A program made the position numbers and the translations under genes. Below are positions 37,437-46,521 of a stretch of 64,000 bases of DNA, piece by piece. The stretch is from UBA7985 sp038141425 (GTDB taxonomy: Bacteria > Pseudomonadota > Alphaproteobacteria > UBA7985), in NCBI GenBank assembly GCA_038141425.1, contig JAYQIC010000009.1:1-64000 (forward strand), given 5' to 3'. Positions within the stretch are counted from its first letter, which is position 1, and the number at the start of each line of letters is the position of its first letter. The notes beneath the pieces are model-generated. The model saw only the letters and a program-made list of their open reading frames with translations, was not told the DNA's origin and did not search any database.

Positions 37437-38329
37437 GCAGCGCTGATTTTGGTCTCGACCTGGACTGGATGCCCGATCCGCTGGCGGTCGACAGCCCGCA
37501 TATCCCGTCGCTCGACCCGGCCTTCCGCTTCGAGCCGCAAACCACCCGCGCCATCCTCGCCGGGTTCCGCTTCAACCATCGGGTGCTGATTCAGGGTCTG
37601 CATGGTTCGGGCAAGTCCAGCCACGTGGAGCAGGTTGCCGCCCGGCTGGGCTGGCCGCTGATGCGGGTCAACCTCGACAGCCACGTCTCGCGGCTCGACC
37701 TGATCGGCAAGGACGCCATCGTCGTGCAGGACGGACAGCAGGTCACGGCCTTTCAGGAAGGCATCCTGCCCTGGGCCATGCAGCAGCCCATGGCGCTGCT
37801 GCTCGACGAGTACGACGCCGGGCGACCGGACGTGCTGTTCGTTATCCAGCGCCTGCTGGAGGCCGACGGCCGCCTGACCCTGTCCGACCAGAACCGCGTG
37901 ATCGAGCCGCATCCGCAGTTCCGGCTGTTCGCGACCTGCAACACACTGGGGCTGGGCGATGAAACCGGGCTCTACGCGGGCACGCAGGTGCTCAACCAGG
38001 CGCAGCTCGACCGCTGGACCTCCGTGTGCCGGCTGGATTTCATGGACGAAGCCAGCGAAGTGCTGCTGCTGCTCGACAAGACCGAGGGCCTGAGCGCCGA
38101 AGACGCCGCGCTGATGGTCCGTTTCGCGGCCATGACCCGGGACAGCTTCCGCGCCGGTGATCTGTCGATCCTGATGTCGCCGCGCGGTCTGCTGCACTGG
38201 GCGCAGGGCAGCGCGATCTTCGGCGGTCTGCTGGCGGCGGTGGGCTACACCTTCCTCAACCGCCTGCACCGGGACGAGCGGGCGCTGGCCGAAGAGATGC
38301 TGCAGGCGCTGGGCCTGTCGACGGACTGA
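37433..38329 (+). CDS. CobS-like AAA+ ATPase (MoxR/CobS family)
   Basis: CobS-type AAA+ proteins form rings that, with a VWA partner, remodel a client metalloenzyme or chelatase. This one has a Walker A motif GLHGSGKS (residues 55-62), Walker B LLLDEYD (122-128), FATCNTLGLGD as sensor region, and the CobS-like N-terminal sequence DPAFRFEPQTTRAILAGF. It is complete at 298 residues, slightly shorter than CobS. It overlaps the Rieske gene by four bases. The 16-base repeat ACTGAACCGAACCCGC begins at its stop. No CobN is present. The CobT-like partner lies at 22-24 kb, on the other side of the same catabolic genes. Confidence 0.82.
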   Translation: MSSADFGLDLDWMPDPLAVDSPHIPSLDPAFRFEPQTTRAILAGFRFNHRVLIQGLHGSGKSSHVEQVAARLGWPLMRVNLDSHVSRLDLIGKDAIVVQDGQQVTAFQEGILPWAMQQPMALLLDEYDAGRPDVLFVIQRLLEADGRLTLSDQNRVIEPHPQFRLFATCNTLGLGDETGLYAGTQVLNQAQLDRWTSVCRLDFMDEASEVLLLLDKTEGLSAEDAALMVRFAAMTRDSFRAGDLSILMSPRGLLHWAQGSAIFGGLLAAVGYTFLNRLHRDERALAEEMLQALGLSTD

Positions 38330-38385
38330 ACCGAACCCGCCTGAACCCAACCCAACCCAACCGAACCAGACTGAACCGAACCCGC
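38325..38385. repeat. 16-base direct repeat with AACCC tandem copies
   Basis: ACTGAACCGAACCCGC occurs at 38325-38340 and at 38370-38385, exactly 45 bases apart. Between them lie three tandem copies of AACCC. The first copy contains the CobS-like stop codon. Placed between the CobS-like gene and thiolase, 14 bases before the thiolase start. Confidence 0.65.
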
Positions 38386-38398
38386 AGGAGCGCGCACC

Positions 38399-39609
38399 AT
38401 GAACCCCACCGACGCCTTCATTGTCGACGGCACCCGGACGCCCTTTGGCCGATTTGCCGGTGCGCTGAGCGCGATGCGGACCGACGACCTGGCCGCCCAC
38501 CCGATCCGGGCGCTGGCTGAGCGTCATCCGGACCTGCCATGGGCCAGCGTCGACGACGTGGTGCTGGGCAATGCCAACCAGGCAGGGGAGGACAACCGCA
38601 ACGTCGCCCGCATGGCGAGCCTGCTCGCCGGTCTGCCGGTGGAAGTGCCGGGGGTCACGGTCAACCGCCTGTGCGGATCGGGGCTGGAGGCGCTGACCTA
38701 TGCCGCGCGCAGCATCCGCGCGGGCGAGGGCGATTTCTTCGTGGTGGGGGCGTTGAAGGCATGTCGCGTGCGCCCTTTGTCATGCCCAAGGCGACGTCGG
38801 CGTTCAGCCGGACCCAGGCCGAAATCTACGACACCACCATCGGCTGGCGCTTCGTCAACCCGAAGATGGACCGGGCCCACGGCACGGATTCCATGCCTGA
38901 AACCGGAGAAAACGTCGCTGAAGACTTTGGGATCAGCCGGGAGGATCAGGACGCGATGGCGCTGCGCTCGCAGCAGCGCGCCGCCGCCGCGCAGGCCAGC
39001 GGTCGGCTGGCCCGGGAAATCACGCCCGTGGTGCTGCCCCAGCGGCGCGGGGACGATCTGGTGATTGAGCACGATGAACACCCGCGCGAAACCTCGCTGG
39101 ACAAGCTGGCCAAGCTGCCGGCACCCTTCCGCGAGGGCGGCAGCGTCACGGCGGGCAACGCATCGGGGGTCAACGACGGCGCAGCTGCGCTGCTGGTGGT
39201 CTCGGGCGCTTTTGTGACCGAGCATGGTCTGAAGCCGCTGGCCCGCGTGGTCGGCGCGGCGACAGCCGGGGTTGCACCGCGGATTATGGGCATCGGCCCT
39301 GTGCCTGCGACCCGCAAGCTGCTCGCACGGATCGGCTGGCAGGTGGCGGATCTGGATATCGTGGAGTTGAACGAGGCTTTCGCCGCGCAGGGGCTGGCGG
39401 TGCTGCGCGAGCTGGGCATCGACGAGACCGGCGCGGGCGTCAATCCCAACGGCGGCGCAATTGCGCTGGGCCACCCGCTGGGCGCTTCGGGTGCGCGCAT
39501 GGCGCTGACGGCGAGTCTTGAGCTGCAGGACAGCGGCAAGGACCGGGCGCTGTGCACCATGTGCGTGGGCGTGGGCCAGGGGATCGCAGTGGCGCTGGAG
39601 CGCGTCTGA
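38399..39609 (+). CDS. pcaF: 3-oxoadipyl-CoA thiolase (PcaF/CatF), frameshifted
   Basis: The last step of the pathway, which splits 3-oxoadipyl-CoA to succinyl-CoA and acetyl-CoA. DAFIVDGTRTPFGRFAGAL begins it. VNRLCGSGLEALTYAARS carries the acyl-accepting Cys. GGAIALGHPLGASGAR carries the catalytic His and LCTMCVGVGQG the second Cys. FSRTQAEIYDTTIGWRFVNP is typical of the 3-oxoadipyl-CoA class. One break near 38755, in the phrase VVG-[GV]EGMSRAPFVM, divides it. About 403 residues after joining. It converges on the YCII gene with no gap. GGAG lies upstream of the ATG. Confidence 0.9.
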
Positions 39610-39933
39610 TCAGCCCAGCCGGTCTTCGAGATCCTCGACCTTCGGCGTCCAGTCGAAGCCCGGCGCCAGCTGTCGGATTTCGGTGGTTTCGAACAGGTCA
39701 GCAGCGCTGTAGGGATCGCCAGCGCAGAAGGCTTCGACGCCGGCCTTGCTGTCGGCGAGCAGCACCAGCCAGGTGCCATTCATGTCCCCGTTCTCATCGA
39801 GCAGTGGCGAGCCGAAGACCATCTCGGCGGGCAGGTCCTTGCGGGTGATATAGTCCCGGTGGGTGGGGCGGGTGGCCTTGCGGGTTTCGAGCATGCCCGG
39901 CTTGTCGCGGGCGGTGAACAGCCAGAGGGGCAT
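39610..39933 (-). CDS. YCII-related protein
   Basis: A 107-residue protein of the YCII family. MPLWLFTARDKPGMLETRKATRPTHRDYIT includes the conserved His after ATRP. GSPLLDENGDMNGTWLVL and FCAGDPYSAADLFETTEIR are the other conserved stretches, including the DPY. YCII proteins are small ferredoxin-like-fold enzymes. Some act as chloromuconolactone dehalogenase-like or isomerase-like enzymes in aromatic pathways. Here it lies directly beside the thiolase gene, but on the opposite strand, so a link to the ring-cleavage island is possible and not shown. It is complete. Confidence 0.8.
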   Translation of the reverse strand: MPLWLFTARDKPGMLETRKATRPTHRDYITRKDLPAEMVFGSPLLDENGDMNGTWLVLLADSKAGVEAFCAGDPYSAADLFETTEIRQLAPGFDWTPKVEDLEDRLG

Positions 39934-40049
39934 CGATGCTGGCTCCTTGTGTGCAGTCTTCGTTTGCGGCGAGTATGCAGCAGTTCGAAGTCCGCGTCAT
40001 GGTTCAGTTTGGCAGACGACCGACCCCACTTGGCATCTGGCACCTGTCA

Positions 40050-40714
40050 CTAAACCGGGCGGGCACCGAGGGAAGATGTGAACATGCTGCTTTGCCTCAT
40101 TTGAGCTTCCAGCGTGGGGTTGAGCCATAGCAGCACTTCGCAGCAATGGGTGAAGTCCGCCTCTAACTGAATGGAGGACAGTTGCAGATCACCATGGGCA
40201 ACGGCGTTTCGATCTTCTCGCAACCGTGTCATGGCCCGCTTTCGATGCTCGGGAGAAATCATGCTAGGCGCCTGCGAGATGAACGGGGCGATCCGGGGGC
40301 TCCAGAATGCTTCGCCAAGCTCATGGGCGATGACATTTGTCCAGAACCCCAGACCAAGCAGCCGGGTCATTCTTTCCCCAAAGGCTACTGTGTCGGTGCC
40401 GACGTGGGGTTTGTATAAGCCGTCGATTTTCCGGAGCGATGGTCGGGCGAGCCGTCCTCGCAGTCGCTGATCGGCCCACCATGCTGGTCAAAGGCCCGGG
40501 TAAAGACCCGGGACATTTTCTGCGCCAGAATGCCTTCGATCGCATTGAAATAGGGGAGCAGCTGAGCGCTGGTGTGGAGCGACCCGACATAGAGTCGGGC
40601 TGCGGCTTTCGCGTCGCCCTTGGCTTCGCGGTAAAGGCTCCGTCGAGCCGATCTCGGTAGAGCCGACAGGATCGCCGCTGCGTCAGGTTGATCTGCCTCA
40701 AAAGAAGGGGTCAT
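40050..40714 (-). CDS. Abi-like / HEPN-domain protein, frameshifted
   Basis: The joined product begins MTPSFEADQPDAAAILSALP and includes GDAKAAARLYVGSLHTSAQL, then AWWADQRLRGRLARPSLRK, LGLGFWTNVIAHELGEAFW and REDRNAVAHGDL. The GFW segment and the late R-N-x-x-A-H element follow the layout of the Abi-like family (Abi_2), a group of HEPN-type putative RNases linked to phage abortive infection. The Rx4H motif RNAVAH is visible. A frame change near 40490 is needed. It sits alone between the YCII and M24 genes. I am moderately sure of the fold, and function is not established. Confidence 0.5.
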
Positions 40715-40880
40715 GGCAAAGTTTAAGCATTTTACCAGAAAGTTTAGCAATGACTCCTTTTGGTTTTGTGTGTTGTTTGCTATACAACTCTTCAGCTGCG
40801 CGCTTGCACGTCCCATTCCCGGTGGATCTCATTTTGAGATGTCTGCCGGGAGCATGTTTCAGTGACAAAACCGGCCGAAC

Positions 40881-42108
40881 TTAATCCATCAATCGAGCGT
40901 CCCAGGGGTAGTCGGACAAAAGCTCGATCCCATCATCGGTGACCAGCACCTGCTGCTCCAGCTTGACCCCATCGCGGCCGCCGACTTCGCCGCAGTAGCT
41001 CTCGACACACAGCACCATGCCAGCCTCGAATTCACAGTCGTAGGGCTGCTCCTGCCAGGGGTGCTTGATCTGCGGATATTCATCACACATGCCGACCGCG
41101 TGCAGCATGCAGGTATAGGCCTGCGCGTGGAAGCGCTCGTCCATGGCTCTGGCGCGCTCGCGGAACTGGTTGAGGGTCACGCCGGGGCGGATCAGCGCCA
41201 TGTTGTGTTCGACCTCGGCCACCGCTTCCCGGTACAGCGCCTTCTGCGCCTGTGTCGGTCTTGAAGGGCCACAGTGCAGGGTCCGCGAGATGTCGGCGAA
41301 ATAGCCCATGGGGCCGACCATATCGGTGTCGAAGCCGACCAGATCGCCGTCTTGGACGACGCGCTGGCTGGCTTCCTGCAGCCACGGATTGATGCGCTCG
41401 CCGCTGGCCAGCATACGGCCGTCGTGCCAGTCACCATCGTTGGCGAGGTTGGTGTAATTGAGCAGCGCCCAAAGCTGTGTCTCTGTCACCCCCGGGCGCA
41501 GGGCCTCCTCAAGCTTGGCGATGCCGAGCTGGGCGACGGCGCAGGCCCAGCGGATGCACGCGACCTCGTCTTCGCTCTTGATCACGCGCGCGCTCTCACT
41601 CAGGGGCACACCGTCGACGACCTCGATACCCAGACGTTCCAGCGCTTGGGTCAGGCTCGGATTGACGTACTCCAGCGCGACCCGGCCAGTGGTATCGCCG
41701 TGCTCGCTGAGGAAAGTCGCGGATGTCCTGTGCGAGCAGGGCGGCAAAGTCGGCCAACCCGTTTCCGCCGTCAAAGTGGTGGATGGGCCGACCGGGGCGG
41801 AAGTCGCGCACCGAACTGGTCTGGCTGTAGGCGGAGAACAGCGACGCAGGCCCCTCGGCGGGCATGAGCAGATAGGTCGTCGGGATATGGGCCTGAAACA
41901 GCCCGTAGGTCCGGTATTCCGCCGCGTAGCGCAGGGAAATCGGGTTCACCAGCATGAGCAGGCCGACCCCATGCGCCTGCATCTGTGCGCGCAGTCGGCC
42001 TTCGCGGTAGGCAAACAGCCGGTCGAAGTCGATCTCGGGCATCTCGCGGTACTGGCGCAGATCGCTCCACGTATCATTCAGCACCATCTGGTCGGGGTTG
42101 TGCAGCAC
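40881..42108 (-). CDS. M24-family metalloenzyme, DddP-like, frameshifted
   Basis: M24 proteins are pita-bread-fold metallopeptidases and lyases. The metal-site residues are in GFDTDMVGPMGYFADISRT (Asp, Asp), MLHAVGMCDEYP (His), LCVESYCGEVGG (Glu) and KLEQQVLVTDDG (Glu). The stretches RMLASGERINPWLQEA and FDTDMVG resemble DddP, the M24 member that cleaves dimethylsulfoniopropionate, more than aminopeptidase P, by my recall. One break near 41720 divides it. The GTG at 42108 is preferred because GAGGAG precedes it by six bases; ATG 42087 is the alternative. Length about 409 residues. It diverges from the pirin gene. Substrate is not fixed by sequence. Confidence 0.72.
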
Positions 42109-42364
42109 GGTCGCTCCTCGAAATGCCAGGTTTGGTCGATGGCCGATCGCGTCCCTGTCTGCGGTGGCTGCTGCGCGTCGGCTTGCCTGCCAGCGTCGCA
42201 GTTTCCGTCCCGCGACAAGGCACTGGCCCTGCGACGCTCTGCGCCATTTTGCGGCAACAACGCAGGTCTTTGTTGCGCCAGCGCACGCTGATTGAGCAAT
42301 ATACCGGCCTTGTCCGGATACCTCTGCCATCACATGTCTAGGCCACACCAAGGAGCCACGACCC

Positions 42365-43286
42365 ATGTCTTTTCGCCCGGTAAAATCCGAGACCCTCGCC
42401 CAGCCAACACTCGAAGGCGCCGGGGTTCATCTGCACCGCGCCTTTGGGTTTCATAACCCCAGCGCCTTTGACCCCTTCCTGCTGTTCGATGATTTCCGCA
42501 ACGAAGACCCGGAGAAGTTCAAGGCCGGCTTCCCGTGGCACCCGCACCGGGGCATCGAGACCATTACCTACGTGCTCTCCGGCACCGTCGATCACGCGGA
42601 CTCGCTGGGCAACGAAGGCAGCCTCGGCGCTGGCGATATCCAGTGGATGACCGCCGGCAGCGGCATCATGCATCAGGAAAATGCCCAAACCAGGTCAGGG
42701 CGGGCAGATGCACGGCTTCCAGCTGTGGGCCAACCTGCCGTCCTCGCTGAAAATGACGGCGCCCCGCTATCAGGACGTGCCTTCAACCGAGATCCCTGAA
42801 GTGATCGATGACGACGGCACCCGCGTGAAGGTCATCGTTGGCGAGTTCTGGGGACGGCGAGGGCCGGTCGACGGAATCGCCGCCGACCCGGAGTACCTCG
42901 ACATCTTCGTTCCCGCCGGGGTGCGCAAGACCTTCAAGGTCGAGACCGAACGCCACGCCTTCGCCTACATCTTCGAAGGCTCGGGCAGCTTCCGCGATGC
43001 CTCGAAACCCTTCGGCGTCCGGGTGGAGAAGGAGGTCAACGGCGAGGAGCTGCACCTGCGCGATCTCTCCGGCAACCGAACGCTGGTCCAGTTTGACCGC
43101 GGCGACGAAGTGACGGTGCAGGCCGGGGATACGGGTATTCGCTTCCTGCTCGTATCCGGCAAACCGCTGAAGGAGCCGGTGGCCTGGCACGGCCCGATTG
43201 TGATGAACACCGGCGACGAGCTGCGTGAGGCGATCCGAGACCTGCAGAACGGCACCTTCATCAAGGCACAGCCCGAGGGCATCTGA
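42365..43286 (+). CDS. Pirin-family protein, frameshifted
   Basis: Pirins are bicupin metal proteins, some with quercetinase activity, others regulatory. The N-terminal cupin has HLHRAFGFHNPSAFDPFLLFDD and PWHPHRGIETITYVLSGTV, where the two His and the Glu (HPHRGIETI) form the metal site with a later His. GSGIMHQE completes it. The C-terminal cupin has GRRGPVDGI and VPAGVRKTFKVE. One frame change near 42685 divides the gene. About 307 residues after joining. No physiological partner is evident in the flanking genes. Confidence 0.85.
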
Positions 43287-43312
43287 ACCAGCCTTCGGAT
43301 AGCAGCGGGCGG

Positions 43313-44326
43313 CTAGCCCGCCTGCACCACCGTCACCGCGATCAGGTCGCGGACATCCTCGGCCGTGCACCCGCGCGAGAGGTCGTTGGCGGGCTTGGCC
43401 AGGCCTTGCATGATGGGTCCGATGGCCGTCGCGCCTCCAACCCGCTGGGCGATCTTATAGGCAATATTCGCCGCTTCGAGCGATGGGAAGACGAACACGT
43501 TGGCATCGCCCTCGATGGCAGAGCCCGGCGCCTTGCTTGCCGCGACCGACGGCACGAAGGCGGCGTCGAACTGCAACTCACCTTCGATGGTCAGATCCGG
43601 GCGGGCAGCCCGGGCGAGGTCGCGGGCCGCAATGATCTTGTCGATGCTGGGGTGTGTGGCGCTGCCGAGCGTTGAGAACGACAGCATGGCGACCCGCGGC
43701 GCCTCTCCCACCAGCAGGCTAAAGCTGTCTGCTGAGGCCTGTACAATGCCCGCGAGCTCATCGACAGACGGTTCGATGGTCAGCCCGGCGTCTGAAAAGA
43801 TGTAGGCCCCGGCCTTTTCGCCGTGTCGCTCGGCGTCGAGCACCATCAGGAAGAACGAGGAAACCGCGCCTGCATCCGGGTGTTTGCCGATCATCTGCAG
43901 CGCTGCACGCACCGTTTGTGCGGTGGTGGCGACGGCCCCTGCGACCGTGCCGTCGGCAAGGCCGGTGTGGACCATCAAGGCAGCGAAGTTAAGGGGATCA
44001 AGACTGTTGCGGGCTGCCGTGCTGCGGTCGACGCCCTTGTGTTTGCGACGTTCGAACAGGGCATCGGCCAGCGCGCCTGCGTGCTCAGAGGTGCGGGGAT
44101 CGATCACGCTGAGTCCGTCCGGTACTGCGGCATCGCCAGTCTGCGCACGGAGTTGCTCGCGGACGACGGCTTCATCGCCGAGCAGCGTGATCCTCGCCAG
44201 ACCGTCCCGGACGGCCAGCAGGCCGCCTTCGACCACGCGCGGGTCTTCGCCCTCGGCCAGCACGATATGGCGGCGCGGTTCAGCGTGGCGGGCGCGGTCA
44301 CGGATGGCGTCGAGCGGATCAATCAC
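43313..44326 (-). CDS. pta: Phosphate acetyltransferase (PTA_PTB domain)
   Basis: It interconverts acetyl-CoA and acetyl phosphate. The protein reads DPLDAIRDRARHAEPRRHIV, then VLAEGEDPRVVEGG, LMVHTGLADGTVAGAVATTA, SSFFLMVLDAERHGEKAG, and PGSAIEGDANVFVFPSLEAAN near the C-terminus, all typical of the catalytic domain. It is complete and short (337 residues), which is the catalytic-only form rather than the long E. coli type. A GTG at 44326 (VIDPLDAIRD) is the likely start. It converges on the pirin gene with a 26-base gap. It would recycle acetyl units, including those from the thiolase. Confidence 0.87.
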   Translation of the reverse strand: MIDPLDAIRDRARHAEPRRHIVLAEGEDPRVVEGGLLAVRDGLARITLLGDEAVVREQLRAQTGDAAVPDGLSVIDPRTSEHAGALADALFERRKHKGVDRSTAARNSLDPLNFAALMVHTGLADGTVAGAVATTAQTVRAALQMIGKHPDAGAVSSFFLMVLDAERHGEKAGAYIFSDAGLTIEPSVDELAGIVQASADSFSLLVGEAPRVAMLSFSTLGSATHPSIDKIIAARDLARAARPDLTIEGELQFDAAFVPSVAASKAPGSAIEGDANVFVFPSLEAANIAYKIAQRVGGATAIGPIMQGLAKPANDLSRGCTAEDVRDLIAVTVVQAG

Positions 44327-44455
44327 GAGTCTGGGGTTCTCCGGCTGTGTTCGGATGGTCTTATCGCGGCAGGAGGCAGACCGCCAGTACCAAGACAAGC
44401 TACCGGGATGCGCGCGGCCGGGCTGGCGCAATTGGTTTCAAAACTGCTGGGAGAG

Positions 44456-44529
44456 TGGAGGTACCGACCGGATTCGAACCGGTGTACACGGATTTGCAAT
44501 CCGGTGCGTAGCCTCTCCGCCACGGTACC
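44456..44529 (-). tRNA. tRNA-Cys (GCA anticodon)
   Basis: The 74-base minus-strand sequence folds as a cloverleaf. The acceptor GGTACCG pairs with CGGTACC, the discriminator is T, and CCA is encoded. The anticodon stem and loop GGATTGCAAATCC gives anticodon GCA. The T arm is ACCGG-TTCGAAT-CCGGT. All stems close without mismatch. It is flanked by pta upstream (by 126 bases) and the Sel1-repeat gene. Confidence 0.96.
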
Positions 44530-44654
44530 GCCCTGCGCCTGAGCTTTCCTCCACGCAGGAGGATGGCCCAAAGGGTTCGCGACTTGTGCCAAAGCCGCTG
44601 ACGTCTGTAAAGGGTCGCCGCTCCCCGACCGGCGCTCAGGTGACCTGCTGCGCC

Positions 44655-45884
44655 TCAGCGCAGGAAGCACGCGGCAAAGGCATTGTTGGCACAGACCCCG
44701 ACCAGCGGCTCCCGTGCTTCCTCGACGCCGAGTTCCAGTGCCTGCGCGTAGAGCTTCGCAGCCTCTTCCAGGTTCTGCTCAAGGCCGATCCCGGTCTGGT
44801 GCATTTGCCCGAGATTGAAGAAGGCATTGGGGTAGTTCTGCCGCGCCGCTGCGATGAAGAAATCGACCGCACCCACCGGGTCGGCATCGACACCAACGCC
44901 CATCAGGATGCGCTCGCCCGCCGCATTCTGGGCGAGGGCGTTACCGACCTGCGCGGCTTTGACCAGATAGCTCAGGGCGCGTGCCTGATCCTTGGCCACG
45001 ACCTCCTGATTATCGATCACCAGCGCACCGTCATAGAGGTAAGCCAGCTCCATCAGCGCCGGTGCAAAGCCCTGCTCACCGGCCCGCTCCAGCAGCGCAA
45101 TCCCGGTTTCGGGATCAGAGACAAGCCCCAGTGTGGGATCACCGATTGTGGTCATCACACCCAATTGCTGCTGGGCCAGTGGCAGTCCGGCTTCTGCGGC
45201 CTTCTGATACTGGGCCAGCGCCGCAGCAGGATCCGCTGCAACGCCGAGCCCTTTATGCAGCAGGACGCCTTTGCGGTAAGCCGCTTCGACCGAACCGGCA
45301 TCTTCTGCCCGCTGATAGGATGCGTAGGCCAGATCATAGCGACCCAGCTCGCTGAGTAATTCGGCGTGCGGCAGGAAGGCGAGGGGCACCCCTTGCTCAG
45401 CAGCACGGCCGTAGAGCGCGGCGGCCTGTGCCTTGTTCTGTGGAATGCCGTCGCCCTGATGCAGCATGAGGGCGAGGTTATACTGAGCGACCGGATTGCC
45501 CTGTCGCGCCGCTTCCCGGAACCAGCGCGCAGCAGCCACGTTGTTCTCTTCCGTGCCGCGACCGGTGTCGTAGAGGACGCCGAGATTGGTCTGGGCCATG
45601 TCCAGACCCTGCTCCGCCGCACGGGTGTACCAGATCAGGGCTTCGGCCGGATCGGCTTCTGTGCCTTCTCCGCGGTCATACAGGCGCCCCAGTTTGAACT
45701 GGGCTTCGGCGTCGTCCTTCTTTGCGGCCTTGGTGTAGTGCTTCAGGGCGGCTTCGAAGTCTTCGCGCTCGTAGGCCTCATCGCCTTTGACCAGCGCACT
45801 TTTGAACAGGCCGAACTGCGCCTGCGCCGGCACGGCGAATAGGATAAGGGCCGCGAACAGGCCTGCTGACAAAGACGTTTTCAT
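44655..45884 (-). CDS. Sel1-repeat (TPR-like) periplasmic protein
   Basis: A signal peptide (MKTSLSAGLFAALILFAVPAQAQ) precedes a series of Sel1 repeats, each about 36 residues with an A-x-x-x-L-G-x-x-Y/L-x-x-G pattern, for example AQFKLGRLYDRGEGTEADP, AQTNLGVLYDTGRGTEENN, AQYNLALMLHQGDGIPQNK and AFFNLGQMHQTGIGLEQN. Around ten repeats are visible. It is 409 residues and complete. Sel1 proteins act as scaffolds for protein complexes, often at the envelope. ATG 45884 is preferred over 45932 because it starts the signal peptide. No close operon partner is seen. Confidence 0.85.
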   Translation of the reverse strand: MKTSLSAGLFAALILFAVPAQAQFGLFKSALVKGDEAYEREDFEAALKHYTKAAKKDDAEAQFKLGRLYDRGEGTEADPAEALIWYTRAAEQGLDMAQTNLGVLYDTGRGTEENNVAAARWFREAARQGNPVAQYNLALMLHQGDGIPQNKAQAAALYGRAAEQGVPLAFLPHAELLSELGRYDLAYASYQRAEDAGSVEAAYRKGVLLHKGLGVAADPAAALAQYQKAAEAGLPLAQQQLGVMTTIGDPTLGLVSDPETGIALLERAGEQGFAPALMELAYLYDGALVIDNQEVVAKDQARALSYLVKAAQVGNALAQNAAGERILMGVGVDADPVGAVDFFIAAARQNYPNAFFNLGQMHQTGIGLEQNLEEAAKLYAQALELGVEEAREPLVGVCANNAFAACFLR

Positions 45885-46521
45885 GGTGCTCACGCGTTCG
45901 AACGGGTTTATTTGCCTGACATATGGCATCACTTGGTGCTCAGACTAAGGCAGAAAGGGGCATAACATTGCTGCACCTTGTCGCAACCGGTGTCTGGCTC
46001 CGTTCCCGGCGCCGAAATAGGAATATTTTCACCTGCCCAATCGGGGGCTGACATCGCTTCACGCCCTCCTGTCAATTCACAGATCGAAAATAATCAATGT
46101 ATCAATAGAAAAGTTCTTGAATTTGTGGGTATGGCTACGGGTCAGGCCTCTGACTTCAGCAAAGGCGATTTTTGTCCAGATCCCTCCGCCGCTTTGCAAG
46201 GCCGAAATTTTCCCGAGATTTTTCCTGTATCGCAGAAAATAGGCCGAAGATCGCGATACATGAAAAAAATCAGCCGTAAAGACAGCTTTGGCCACATGAA
46301 ATATTACCGAAACGCTGCAATCTAGAGGAACAAAATTATCACCGTGTTCTAAGCAAATCTTCTCAAAATGGAATTTTAAACGCTTGGCTTCCATTCTAAT
46401 GCGCGCAAATGTGACTCCGGTTCCGAATGATACACTCGTTCTAACCGATTTGCTTAGGAAAACTCAAAGTCCGGGCTGCTCGACGGTCCGGACTTTTCGC
46501 GTTCCTCAGCGCTGGGCGGAC
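45885..46521. other. Intergenic region downstream of the TetR gene
   Basis: About 640 bases without a supported gene. It is more AT-rich than its neighbours between about 46070 and 46390. It contains the terminator listed at 46466-46497 and presumably the promoter for the Sel1-repeat gene. Possible short frames lack family matches. Confidence 0.5.
46466..46497 (-). terminator. Terminator after the TetR gene
   Basis: AAAGTCCGG (46466-46474) pairs with CCGGACTTT (46488-46496) across a 13-base loop. On the minus strand the arm ends in TTTGAGTTTT. It lies 25 bases beyond the TetR stop. T residues also follow on the plus strand (46494-46497), so it may work in both directions. Confidence 0.65.
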
